Shown here one piece after another: positions 9,435 through 16,645 of a stretch of DNA of 64,000 nt (the first letter of the stretch is position 1; each line of letters starts with the position of its first letter). This DNA comes from Desulfobacter sp. (GTDB taxonomy: Bacteria > Desulfobacterota > Desulfobacteria > Desulfobacterales > Desulfobacteraceae), in NCBI GenBank assembly GCA_028768525.1, contig CP054837.1, positions 3,778,001 through 3,842,000 of the forward strand, given 5' to 3'. Under the pieces are notes generated by a model. That model worked only from the letters and a program-made list of their open reading frames with translations, searched no databases and had not been told where the DNA came from. The position numbers were made by a program, and so were the translations under genes.

Positions 9435-9692
9435 TCATAAAAAGTGCTCAAGTAGAATACCTGAAACTAACATTAGGATCGATAGGTAAACCAAAAAGAG
9501 AATTATTGTACATTTTTGCCGAATTTCGGGGCTATCAGCCGCTAAAGTTAATAGTTTCAATCTTTGTATATCTTTACCCCATTTCCACGTGGGGCGAGGA
9601 AAATAGCTGCCATATAGAATTTTCCACATGCTTAAGAAAGAATAATTGAATAAGATGATGGAAATGATGAGTATTTTATCAATGATTTCCAA
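9435..9692 (-). CDS. Small hydrophobic membrane protein, unknown
   Basis: An 85-residue AT-rich ORF, in contrast to its G+C-rich neighbours. Residues 3-28 and 62-83 form two hydrophobic segments, joined by a charged loop (KWGKDIQRLKLLTLAAD). No family was recognised. Base composition and the adjoining structured DNA (9826-10190) suggest acquired material. It may be a genuine two-helix membrane protein or a chance frame; the paired transmembrane segments favour the former. Confidence 0.4.
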   Translation of the reverse strand: MEIIDKILIISIILFNYSFLSMWKILYGSYFPRPTWKWGKDIQRLKLLTLAADSPEIRQKCTIILFLVYLSILMLVSGILLEHFL

Positions 9693-9825
9693 ATTTATCG
9701 CTCTATTTGAAAGTTATTGAAAGCAACAAACTAAATTGGAGAATAAACGTACTCTGGGATTTTTGGCAAGCTTTTTTCTTGAGAGTGTTTCTATCTGAAA
9801 GGTTTAAAGAGAGGGACATGAACCC

Positions 9826-10017
9826 GGCCTTGAACGGAAAGGGGGGCTCCGCTAAATCTCAGCGGGTCGTCCTGACCCGCTGAGAAGCGATCGGGCGGCC
9901 GTCTGTGCCGTCCTGGCGCCGGCCGCCCTCCACGCCGCGGAGTCCCCCTTCCCGCCAAGGCCTGGACGCAGTGCCACAATTCCATTCGTTTTACGATGGT
10001 GTTCGAATTTGGCACTG
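9826..10017. other. Structured non-coding block: three-way junction plus hairpin
   Basis: The sequence folds into nested arms. The outer stem is GGCCTTG/CAAGGCC (9826-9832 with 9956-9962). The main stem pairs 9839-9852 with 9937-9950 (14 pairs, one G:U). Inside are two hairpins: a 12-bp perfect arm at 9857-9868/9874-9885 with a GTCCT loop, and a 9-bp arm GGGCGGCCG/CGGCCGCCC (9893-9901/9920-9928). A further hairpin pairs CAGTGCC (9969-9975) with GGCACTG (10011-10017) and extends inward with one bulge. No protein-coding pattern was seen. The shape resembles a structured RNA or a foldback DNA element; no known RNA family was recognised. Confidence 0.55.
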
Positions 10018-10018
10018 A

Positions 10019-10190
10019 GGGTCGGATCCCCCGGCAAGGGGCGTTAAAATGATCTGCCTTTAGAACGCCTTATGCACCGGAACGAAAAAATCCGTCTGTC
10101 TGAGGCCCCAGCCGAGTTTAACGGATTTTCGTGTAGATGCATTAGGCTTTCTTAGGCTGATCACCCGACGCTTGCCGGGGGATCCGACCC
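10019..10190. repeat. 172-bp imperfect palindrome with 20-bp perfect inverted ends
   Basis: The end at 10019-10038 (beginning GGGTCGGATCC) is the exact reverse complement of 10171-10190. Pairing continues inward with mismatches: TGATCTGCC region with GGCTGATCA region, GCCTTATGCACC with GATGCATTAGGC, and GAAAAAATCCGT with ACGGATTTTCGT, closing on a loop near 10100-10115. It directly follows the three-way junction block. This could be a MITE-like foldback element or a long RNA hairpin. No clear target-site duplication was seen at the ends. Confidence 0.65.
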
Positions 10191-10423
10191 GGTCTTGCGA
10201 ATTGTCTTGGTGTTTGAAAATGTTACGGCGGAAGTTTGACGCAGGAGCCTGCCGATGCTGGGGCAGGGTTAGGCGGGGGTTGTTTGGCATATGTTTGACC
10301 TTGGCGGGGGGGGGATTTCAGGCTGCTGGCAGGCCTTCCAGGGGATGATTTTAATGGCGTTGATTCATGGTTGGGCCTGTGTTACTATGAATCGTATCAC
10401 CCACCTTTTATCAGGAGGCGTTT

Positions 10424-10807
10424 ATGCAGGTATCCGTAATGTTTAAAAACATTGACCCTTCAGAAGCCGTTAAATCCCACATTAACGAAAAATTCGATAA
10501 AATGGACAGGATGCTGGATCATCCGGCAGATGCTCATATCGTATTGTCCATCGAAAAGTTGAGACATATCGCAGATATTAATTTGAACTGCGACAAGATT
10601 AAAATTCATGCAAGGGAGGAGGCTGAAAACAATCTGTATGCTGCCATTGACGCCCTGGCCGACAAGGTCAGGCTCCAGATAAAAAAGATAAAGGAAAAAC
10701 AGAGGCGCCACCTGGCCGGAGACAAGGCCAGCATCAAATCCGACCCCGCCCTGTTCGGCCCACCTGATCTGGAAGAAGACTTTATCCAGGGGGAACAAAG
10801 GGCCTGA
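10424..10807 (+). CDS. hpf: Ribosome hibernation promoting factor (HPF/YfiA family, short type)
   Basis: A 127-residue protein starting MQVSVMFKNIDPSEAVKSHI, the typical HPF/RaiA beginning, with the family's beta-alpha-beta core (HIVLSIEKLRHIADINLNCDKIKIHAREE) and basic helix (DKVRLQIKKIKEKQRRH). It binds the 30S decoding region and stabilises inactive ribosomes in slow growth. The C-terminal dimerisation domain of long HPF is absent, so it is the short form. AGGAGG precedes the ATG. Unlike in many proteobacteria it is not next to rpoN or ptsN here; its 5' side is the structured block. Confidence 0.88.
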   Translation: MQVSVMFKNIDPSEAVKSHINEKFDKMDRMLDHPADAHIVLSIEKLRHIADINLNCDKIKIHAREEAENNLYAAIDALADKVRLQIKKIKEKQRRHLAGDKASIKSDPALFGPPDLEEDFIQGEQRA

Positions 10808-10822
10808 ACAGGGGAATAAACT

Positions 10823-12313
10823 CTAAAAAAAATAAGTAATGGCGAAAAAGAGCCGGTCCATGTCCCGGTAGGGATAGATCCGCGTTTCCGGACTGCCGGC
10901 ATCGTAAAAGGCAATACCGGCCTTGAATCGCAGGTTGTCGGTGAGGTCGTATTCGCCGGTGAGGCGGAGGATATGGCCGTCGCCGGGGTTGAAGTATACC
11001 CAGAACAGGTCCCAAGAGAGGGTGTCGTTCCACATCTCGTAGGTGGCCTGGACATAGGTGGTATACTGGTCCCGGGGCTGGGCCAGGAAGTTGTCGTGGC
11101 CCAGGGTGCGCAGCCATGTGCCCTCGGCCAGTATCCTCAAGTCGTCGATCTTGGTATATTCAATGCCTGCCAGTGCCTCGACCTGGTCGCAGTCTTCCCA
11201 TGACCGGACGGTGGGCTGGAGTATGCCCGCCCCCAGCTGGGCCATGACCTGCGACTGGACATCGTTGCGCAGCACGGCCCTGTCCTTTCTGAATACCCCT
11301 TCGAGCTTGAACAAAGCGGCATCCCGGACCAGTGAGACGGCAGCGCCCAGGGTGGTCATTTTTTCAAACACCGGAACAAAGGTCAGATCCCCACCATCTA
11401 TTCCCCGGTAAGAGAGCACGGGGGTGCCGTCGTGGGTACGGGCGGCCGCAAGACTTATATCCACGCCGTTAAAAGACCGGGTCAGTTTGATGCCGGCCCC
11501 TTCAGGCGATGCCGAGAACCTGTCCTCCTCCTTGTTGAGAATCCTGACACCGGGCTGCCTCAGGGCGGCGAATGCATCGAAATCCGATCCCAGGCCGGCA
11601 AGTTTATCACCGGGATTGCCGTGGATGGTGACGGCCTCGGCACTGAAGCTGCCGTACTGGGCGGTGAGGCGGAGGGCCGGCACCGGCATGCGCGCGTCTT
11701 CCAGTTCCATGAGTCCGGGGCGGGTCATGTCCCGGGGATTGAGTACATCAAGCACCCGGGCGTAGTTGGATTCTCCCCAGGCAATGATCTGGTTGCCGGC
11801 CCGCAGGGAAAAATGGTCGGAAAGCCGGGAGTCCAGGTAAATGTTCCAGGGCAGGAACTCCCACTCTCTGTCGTCCTGGCTTTGGGGGCCTGGATCCTCC
11901 CTGTCCGTCATTGCGTAAGCGGTTTCAACCCCGGCCCTGAATCCTGCTGTGAGTTTGTTGTTTTTTCCGGCCTTGTATTCGGTTTCAATGGAGAGGACCG
12001 GCTTGATGGAGGATAGTTTGTTTTTTGATTTATTAAACCCGATATCACTGCCGATTTCTGCATACCCCCCGATATAAAAGGGGGAGGGGGCTGTTTTTTC
12101 TTCTTCCAAAATCAGATCGGCATCTGAAAACGGGTCTTCCAGGTCCTCGTCAAAGTGTTCTTCCAGGCTGTCATCAAAGCCGTTGCCCGAATCGGAATCT
12201 GAAATTTCAGAATTTCCTGTTGTTCCGGCATCCGAGGCCCTGGCCGCCAGGGGACAGGTCAAAATTAAAAAAACGGCCAGGGCCGCGAAAAGCAGCTTTT
12301 TAACTTCCATCAT
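10823..12313 (-). CDS. Outer-membrane beta-barrel-like protein (DUF1302-like) of an RND export operon
   Basis: A 496-residue exported protein. A signal peptide (residues 8-27) is followed by an acidic, low-complexity stretch (residues 28-70, rich in Asp, Ser and Glu) and then alternating beta-strand sequence to a terminal aromatic residue (ITYFF), as in outer-membrane barrels. It contains SLRAGNQIIAWGESNYARVLDVLNP-type sequence seen in DUF1302 proteins that travel with MMPL pumps. The gene overlaps the LolA-like gene by 4 bp, so the two are coupled. The likely role is the outer-membrane part of a lipid or hydrophobic-compound export route; the cargo is unknown. Confidence 0.75.
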   Translation of the reverse strand: MMEVKKLLFAALAVFLILTCPLAARASDAGTTGNSEISDSDSGNGFDDSLEEHFDEDLEDPFSDADLILEEEKTAPSPFYIGGYAEIGSDIGFNKSKNKLSSIKPVLSIETEYKAGKNNKLTAGFRAGVETAYAMTDREDPGPQSQDDREWEFLPWNIYLDSRLSDHFSLRAGNQIIAWGESNYARVLDVLNPRDMTRPGLMELEDARMPVPALRLTAQYGSFSAEAVTIHGNPGDKLAGLGSDFDAFAALRQPGVRILNKEEDRFSASPEGAGIKLTRSFNGVDISLAAARTHDGTPVLSYRGIDGGDLTFVPVFEKMTTLGAAVSLVRDAALFKLEGVFRKDRAVLRNDVQSQVMAQLGAGILQPTVRSWEDCDQVEALAGIEYTKIDDLRILAEGTWLRTLGHDNFLAQPRDQYTTYVQATYEMWNDTLSWDLFWVYFNPGDGHILRLTGEYDLTDNLRFKAGIAFYDAGSPETRIYPYRDMDRLFFAITYFF

Positions 12314-13125
12314 AATCCCTGTTCCATGCGCCTGGGGGTGAAATAATTGTCCGACACAGGCGCGTTATAGGTCACGTTGGAAACCAGCAGGACGGTGGTA
12401 TGGACGGGCTTGCCCTTGGCCGTGGTAACCATGGTCAGTTTGAGAGGGGTCCATATCCCGTCTATGGTTTTAATGTCATCGGCTTTGAAAAATTTTATTT
12501 TCTTCCCCTTGTTCACCCAGTATTTGGCCTTGGCCACAACAAAGTTATCCTTGCGGACCCAGAGGAGAATTTTGGAATAGCCGGTCTCCTCTGCCACCCG
12601 TTCCCTGGCTTCGGGTTTGGGGCGTCCTGAGATCACCCAGGTGTCCACTCCCTTAAGGTCAAAGCTTTCTTTAGCAAAGGTGTAATCCCAGTCCTTGATT
12701 TCCATGCCGTTGATGTCTGCGTAGGAAAAATCCGATCCCATGAATGCCGAAGACTTGTCTCCGGCGGCGATGCGCTTGACCTTGCCCAGGGCGGGCAGGT
12801 AGAGCCATGAGTCGTCTTCCCTGGCCGGGTCGTCCCAGTCAAAGGACATATAGGCGGTGTTCCTGACATCCTGGGGGCTGAGGAAAAAGAGAATTCCCTT
12901 TTTGTCCGGTCCGTAATCCTTGCGGATATTTTTGATGTCCCGTACCCGCTTGCTTTTGTTTTTGTTAATGAGGATCATCTTGGTGTCTGCCGTCAGGGTA
13001 TTTCCGTCTTCCCTGTTGTCCACGGCCTCCATGACCTGGCCCGCCGTGAGGGGTTCTGCATGCAGAGCGGGGCAGGCCAGGGTTAAGGTCATACAAAGGC
13101 TGAAAATTATGTTAAAAATTTTCAT
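12310..13125 (-). CDS. Outer membrane lipoprotein-sorting (LolA-like) protein
   Basis: A 271-residue protein with a clear signal peptide ending near ALHA (residue 23). The rest matches the MMPL-associated LolA-like family: the SKRVRDIKNIRKDYG opening strand, ILFFLSPQDVRNTAYMSFD, DSWLYLPALGKVKRIAAGDKSSAFMGSDFSYADI, and a closing TYNAPVSDNYFTPRRME. Such proteins shuttle lipids or lipoproteins across the periplasm. Position between pump and barrel genes in one operon supports a periplasmic carrier role. Start at 13125 has AGGAGA upstream. Confidence 0.85.
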   Translation of the reverse strand: MKIFNIIFSLCMTLTLACPALHAEPLTAGQVMEAVDNREDGNTLTADTKMILINKNKSKRVRDIKNIRKDYGPDKKGILFFLSPQDVRNTAYMSFDWDDPAREDDSWLYLPALGKVKRIAAGDKSSAFMGSDFSYADINGMEIKDWDYTFAKESFDLKGVDTWVISGRPKPEARERVAEETGYSKILLWVRKDNFVVAKAKYWVNKGKKIKFFKADDIKTIDGIWTPLKLTMVTTAKGKPVHTTVLLVSNVTYNAPVSDNYFTPRRMEQGL

Positions 13126-13136
13126 GATCTTCTCCT

Positions 13137-15725
13137 TTAAGTGTTCATCTGTTTAGGGGGTGAAACCGGCAGGGATTCTGTATCCGGGCGGGCAGGGGAT
13201 GTCCTGCATATGAATGAGGCCAGCACCGGAAGCAGCACCAGGGCGGCCAGGGCCGACACCACCATGGTCAGGGTGATGAGCCAGCCCATAATAATCAAAG
13301 GGGTGAGGCTGGCGAACCAGAGGGCTAAAAATCCGCTGCCCACGGTGACGGCATTGGATAAAATCGCCTTGCCCGAGTGGGCCACGGTGTTGTCCAGGGC
13401 CTCGGTGAATGCCATGCCGGAGGCCAGATTGGCCTTGAGGCGGCTGAGGTAGTGGATGCTGTAATCCACACCGATGCCGATCACCACGCTGGAAATAATG
13501 GCCGTCCCGATGTCCAGGGGAATATTGAAAAAGCCCATGACCCCGAAATTGATCACAATGGTGCCCACCAGGGGAACCATGGCGATAAGGGTGTAGGGGA
13601 TGCTTCTGAAGGTGAGGCACAGCATGGCCAGGACAACCAGAACCGATACCGTCAGTCCGGTGATCTGGCCGGTAACGATTTCCCGGGTGGTGGCGGCCTC
13701 CACACTGGCCGTACCCGTGACCTCAAGGCGAAGATGCCCAGGCAGTCCGGCAGCAGCCCAGGCCCGTGCCTTATCGGTGAGCAGCTTGGTCTCCCGGGAG
13801 GAATTGGTGGTGAGCACGGCCGAGAGGTTTACTTTGGTATATCCCTGGTCCACATAGTCGGAGAGGGCGTCTCCCCCTCCGTTTTCATAGAGGAGCAGTT
13901 CCTGGGCGATGAGGCTGGTATCTTTGGGATCCCGTCCAGGGTCGGCGGGCAGGCGGTCCTGGTCCGGATCCTGGTCGTTGAGGACATAGTGGATCCGCCG
14001 GATCAGCCCGGTGATGGCCGTGACTTTGCCCACCTGGGGCTGGGCTTCGAGGAAGTCCGCAAAGGCGTTTACCGAGGCAAGGTTGGCCGGTAATTTAAAG
14101 GGTTCGTTGCCCGGTGCTGAAATCAGAAAGTTGAGCCGGGCGGATCCGGCCCCGTCCCGGTTCATGGCTGCTGAAGAGATATAAATGGGGGATTGAGGCT
14201 TGAAAAAGGCAACTGAATTGTTGTCCACTTTAACCCGCATGGCCCCTGCCAGGAACACGGCCATGACCAGGGTGCCCATGCCTGCGGCCAGGGCCGGTTT
14301 CCGGATCACCTGCCGGGTGATGCCGGTGAGCAGTGGGGTAATGAAGGAGGCCTTTCTGCGGCCCCTGGCCCTGCCGGCGGTCCATTTTGTCTCCGGAAGA
14401 ATGGCCAGAAGCGCCGGTATGAAAAGCAGTGAAAAGACCATGGCCACCAGGGCGCCCAGACAGACAAAGAGGCCGCAGTATTTGAGCTGGACGATGCGGG
14501 TGATGGAAATGGCATAAAAGGCGGCGGCCGTGGTCAGGGAGGTCATGATCACCGGCAGGGTAAGGTGGTCCATGGTCTTTGATATGGCCGCTTTTTTATC
14601 CTGTCCGGCCCTGAGGTGGTCCCGGTATTCCGAAAACATATGGATGCCGTCGGCCACCCCGATGGAAAGGATAAACACGGGCAGGGAAATGGTGATGATA
14701 TTCAGGGGGATGGCCAGGGCCGACATGGTGCCCAGGGTAACGGTCAGGGAGAGGATTACCACGGCCAGGGGCATGGTCACCCCCTTGATGCCCCTGAAAT
14801 TGATAAAAAGGCAGGAGAGAACAATAAGGGTGACGGCCACGAACAGGATTTTGCTGTCCTCTTCCATGGCCTTGCCCAGGGCCGCGGTGACCGAAGGAAA
14901 TCCTGCGATATAGTGGGTTTCCGGCCCCGGAAATTCTGATTCCACCAAGGTCTTCACCTGGGCATAGACCAGATAGCGCTCATCGGTCTGGCTGACATCA
15001 AGATCCAGCTCAAGATTGATACTGGTGTTCTGGCTGCCGTTGGAAACCAGCAGCTTTTTGAACAGTTCGTTGCCGGTGACCTCTGTTTGAATCCGGTCCA
15101 GTTCCCGGGGATCCTCTGGGACGGATTCATAAATGGGATCTACTTCCAGGCGGCCGTTCCGGGCCAGAATATTGTCTGTGGAGGCCAGGGAACTGACTTT
15201 TTTCACCGGGGATAGTTTCTCCGGCCATTGGTTCACAAGGGCTTCCAGGCCCGGCAGGGGGGGATCGGCAAAGGAGAGGGCTTCACTGAGTTCGTCCACC
15301 CGGAGCCAGGTCTCCCCGTCCACCGGTTGCCCGGCCAGGTCCATGGCCTGGGAGCGGATGGGTTCCGGGGCACCGGCCGCAGTTGAGGCCAGGGCCTCCC
15401 TGTCCGCCTGGGTGATCAGGGTGATGGCCTCAAATGCCCGTGTGAGGTCGGCCACCCGTTTCAGGGTATTGGGGTTGAATACCGTTGAATTTTCTGTGCC
15501 TTCAACGGAAAGCATAACAATGATCCCGTCGTTGGCCCCGGTATATTCCTCCCTCAGGCGCTCCGCCGCCACCCGGCTTTCGTGGTCCGGGGCCAGCAGC
15601 CGGGGGGAGGGATCGGTTTTCAGCTTCGGCAGATACCATGCCGACATTGCCGTGAGCAGTGTCAGCACCACCAGCACCGGTATGGGGAAATCAAGCACCA
15701 GTTTTTTGATGAGGCGAGTGGGCAT
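13137..15725 (-). CDS. MMPL/RND-family transporter
   Basis: An 862-residue inner-membrane pump with the RND two-half layout: a first helix (residues 12-30), a large periplasmic loop (about 35-260), a helix block (about 270-440), a second periplasmic loop (about 490-700) and a second block (about 705-840). The sterol-sensing-type GVADGIHMFSEYRDHL and GIGVDYSIHYLSRLKAN motifs mark the proton-relay helices. It belongs to the MMPL group that moves lipids such as hopanoids or sterols. First gene of the operon with the LolA-like and barrel genes. Two operator-like sites for the adjacent TetR protein lie 25-57 bp upstream. Confidence 0.9.
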   Translation of the reverse strand: MPTRLIKKLVLDFPIPVLVVLTLLTAMSAWYLPKLKTDPSPRLLAPDHESRVAAERLREEYTGANDGIIVMLSVEGTENSTVFNPNTLKRVADLTRAFEAITLITQADREALASTAAGAPEPIRSQAMDLAGQPVDGETWLRVDELSEALSFADPPLPGLEALVNQWPEKLSPVKKVSSLASTDNILARNGRLEVDPIYESVPEDPRELDRIQTEVTGNELFKKLLVSNGSQNTSINLELDLDVSQTDERYLVYAQVKTLVESEFPGPETHYIAGFPSVTAALGKAMEEDSKILFVAVTLIVLSCLFINFRGIKGVTMPLAVVILSLTVTLGTMSALAIPLNIITISLPVFILSIGVADGIHMFSEYRDHLRAGQDKKAAISKTMDHLTLPVIMTSLTTAAAFYAISITRIVQLKYCGLFVCLGALVAMVFSLLFIPALLAILPETKWTAGRARGRRKASFITPLLTGITRQVIRKPALAAGMGTLVMAVFLAGAMRVKVDNNSVAFFKPQSPIYISSAAMNRDGAGSARLNFLISAPGNEPFKLPANLASVNAFADFLEAQPQVGKVTAITGLIRRIHYVLNDQDPDQDRLPADPGRDPKDTSLIAQELLLYENGGGDALSDYVDQGYTKVNLSAVLTTNSSRETKLLTDKARAWAAAGLPGHLRLEVTGTASVEAATTREIVTGQITGLTVSVLVVLAMLCLTFRSIPYTLIAMVPLVGTIVINFGVMGFFNIPLDIGTAIISSVVIGIGVDYSIHYLSRLKANLASGMAFTEALDNTVAHSGKAILSNAVTVGSGFLALWFASLTPLIIMGWLITLTMVVSALAALVLLPVLASFICRTSPARPDTESLPVSPPKQMNT

Positions 15726-15749
15726 ATCCTTAGTCCTTTTAAGGGGGTA

Positions 15750-15782
15750 GTGACTGGCGGTCTATATGTGACTGGTAGTCAC
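15750..15782 (-). promoter_or_regulatory. Tandem TetR-type operators upstream of the RND operon
   Basis: A perfect palindrome GTGACTGGTAGTCAC sits at 15768-15782. A second, imperfect copy GTGACTGGCGGTCTA sits at 15750-15764, 18 bases away. Both match the site found in front of the neighbouring TetR gene (16436-16454), giving a shared consensus GTGACTG-N-Y-R-GTCAC. Position directly before the pump start suggests repression of the operon. Confidence 0.7.
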
Positions 15783-15811
15783 GATGCCGCCCTAAAAAAG
15801 CACTGAACGAA

Positions 15812-16420
15812 TCAGCGCATAAATCCTTTAAAAATCATGTTTTTGAGAATATCGTAAAGCTCTTCCGTTGGGCGGATATCCTCCTCAAGGGTTACATCCA
15901 GCATACCCGTGTACAATCCCATGGATGCCACGATCATGTTTTCCACATCGGCATCCTTGAATATCCTTTCATTGATGGCCTGCTGGAATAATTCCCTGAC
16001 AAAGGTCTTTTTCAGTTCCTGGAGCCGATTGTATTGGGCCAGTATTTCCGGGGGCAGGGTATCCACCGTCATCAGGCGGTGGCAGTTGCGGATCACTTCA
16101 AATACCTGCATGTCACGGGTATGGGCATCCCAGAAGATCCGGATCATCGTTTCGATCCTGGCCATCACCGGCAGGCTGCGGTCCATGCCTTTCAGGGTGG
16201 AGAGCAGTTCTTTGCCATGGGTGATGACAATTGAGGCAAAAATGTCGTTTTTCCCGGTAAAGTGTTTGTAGATGGTGCCTTTGCCCACTTCTGCCTTTTC
16301 TGCAATCATCTCAATGGTGGCGGCGTCGATGCCTTTTTCCGCAAAGAGGTCGAAGGCGGCCCTGAGGATGGCTTCCTCCCGCCGCCTGAAGTCTCGTTCT
16401 TTTCTGTCTGAAATTCCCAT
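15812..16420 (-). CDS. TetR/AcrR-family regulator of the RND operon
   Basis: A 202-residue TetR-type repressor. Residues 12-60 form the DNA-binding domain (EEAILRAAFDLFAEKGIDAATIEMIAEKAEVGKGTIYKHFTGKNDIF, with the family's G-T-I-Y-K-H-F helix). The rest is an all-helical ligand domain with no recognised ligand. It lies just upstream of the pump gene on the same strand, and identical palindromes occur before both genes, so autoregulation and control of the pump are likely. TetR proteins next to MMPL pumps often sense acyl-CoA or hydrophobic compounds; the ligand here is unknown. Confidence 0.9.
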   Translation of the reverse strand: MGISDRKERDFRRREEAILRAAFDLFAEKGIDAATIEMIAEKAEVGKGTIYKHFTGKNDIFASIVITHGKELLSTLKGMDRSLPVMARIETMIRIFWDAHTRDMQVFEVIRNCHRLMTVDTLPPEILAQYNRLQELKKTFVRELFQQAINERIFKDADVENMIVASMGLYTGMLDVTLEEDIRPTEELYDILKNMIFKGFMR

Positions 16421-16435
16421 TTCCGCTCCTGGAGG

Positions 16436-16454
16436 TTGTGACTGTCGGTCACAA
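16436..16454 (-). promoter_or_regulatory. TetR operator upstream of its own gene
   Basis: TTGTGACTGTCGGTCACAA is a palindrome with 7-bp perfect arms around a 5-base centre. It lies 16 bases before the TetR start codon and shares its core with the two sites before the pump gene. Confidence 0.7.
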
Positions 16455-16645
16455 CTTATCGCCTGAACCAGTTCCTGTCAAGTTCAATTCTGTTAAATTA
16501 TATCAAGCTTGTTTTTTATTAAATAATGGTGTTTACTGAAAAAAATTACAAACCAAAAGAGGAGACACCATGACAGGATAGGCCGCGCCATCCCCATGCA
16601 CAGCGATCACCATTTCAGCAGGAATATTTAGAAACAGGAGGAGTT

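Noticed and set aside
10019..10290. Integron attC-like features (GTTAGGC and GTTTAAC near inverted repeats)
   Set aside because: The core motifs are not placed at the palindrome ends, no integron integrase is present and no cassette array is seen.
16569..16580. Four-codon ORF with an excellent ribosome site before the acyl-CoA ligase
   Set aside because: Too short to support a leader-peptide mechanism without further evidence; noted in the ligase entry only.
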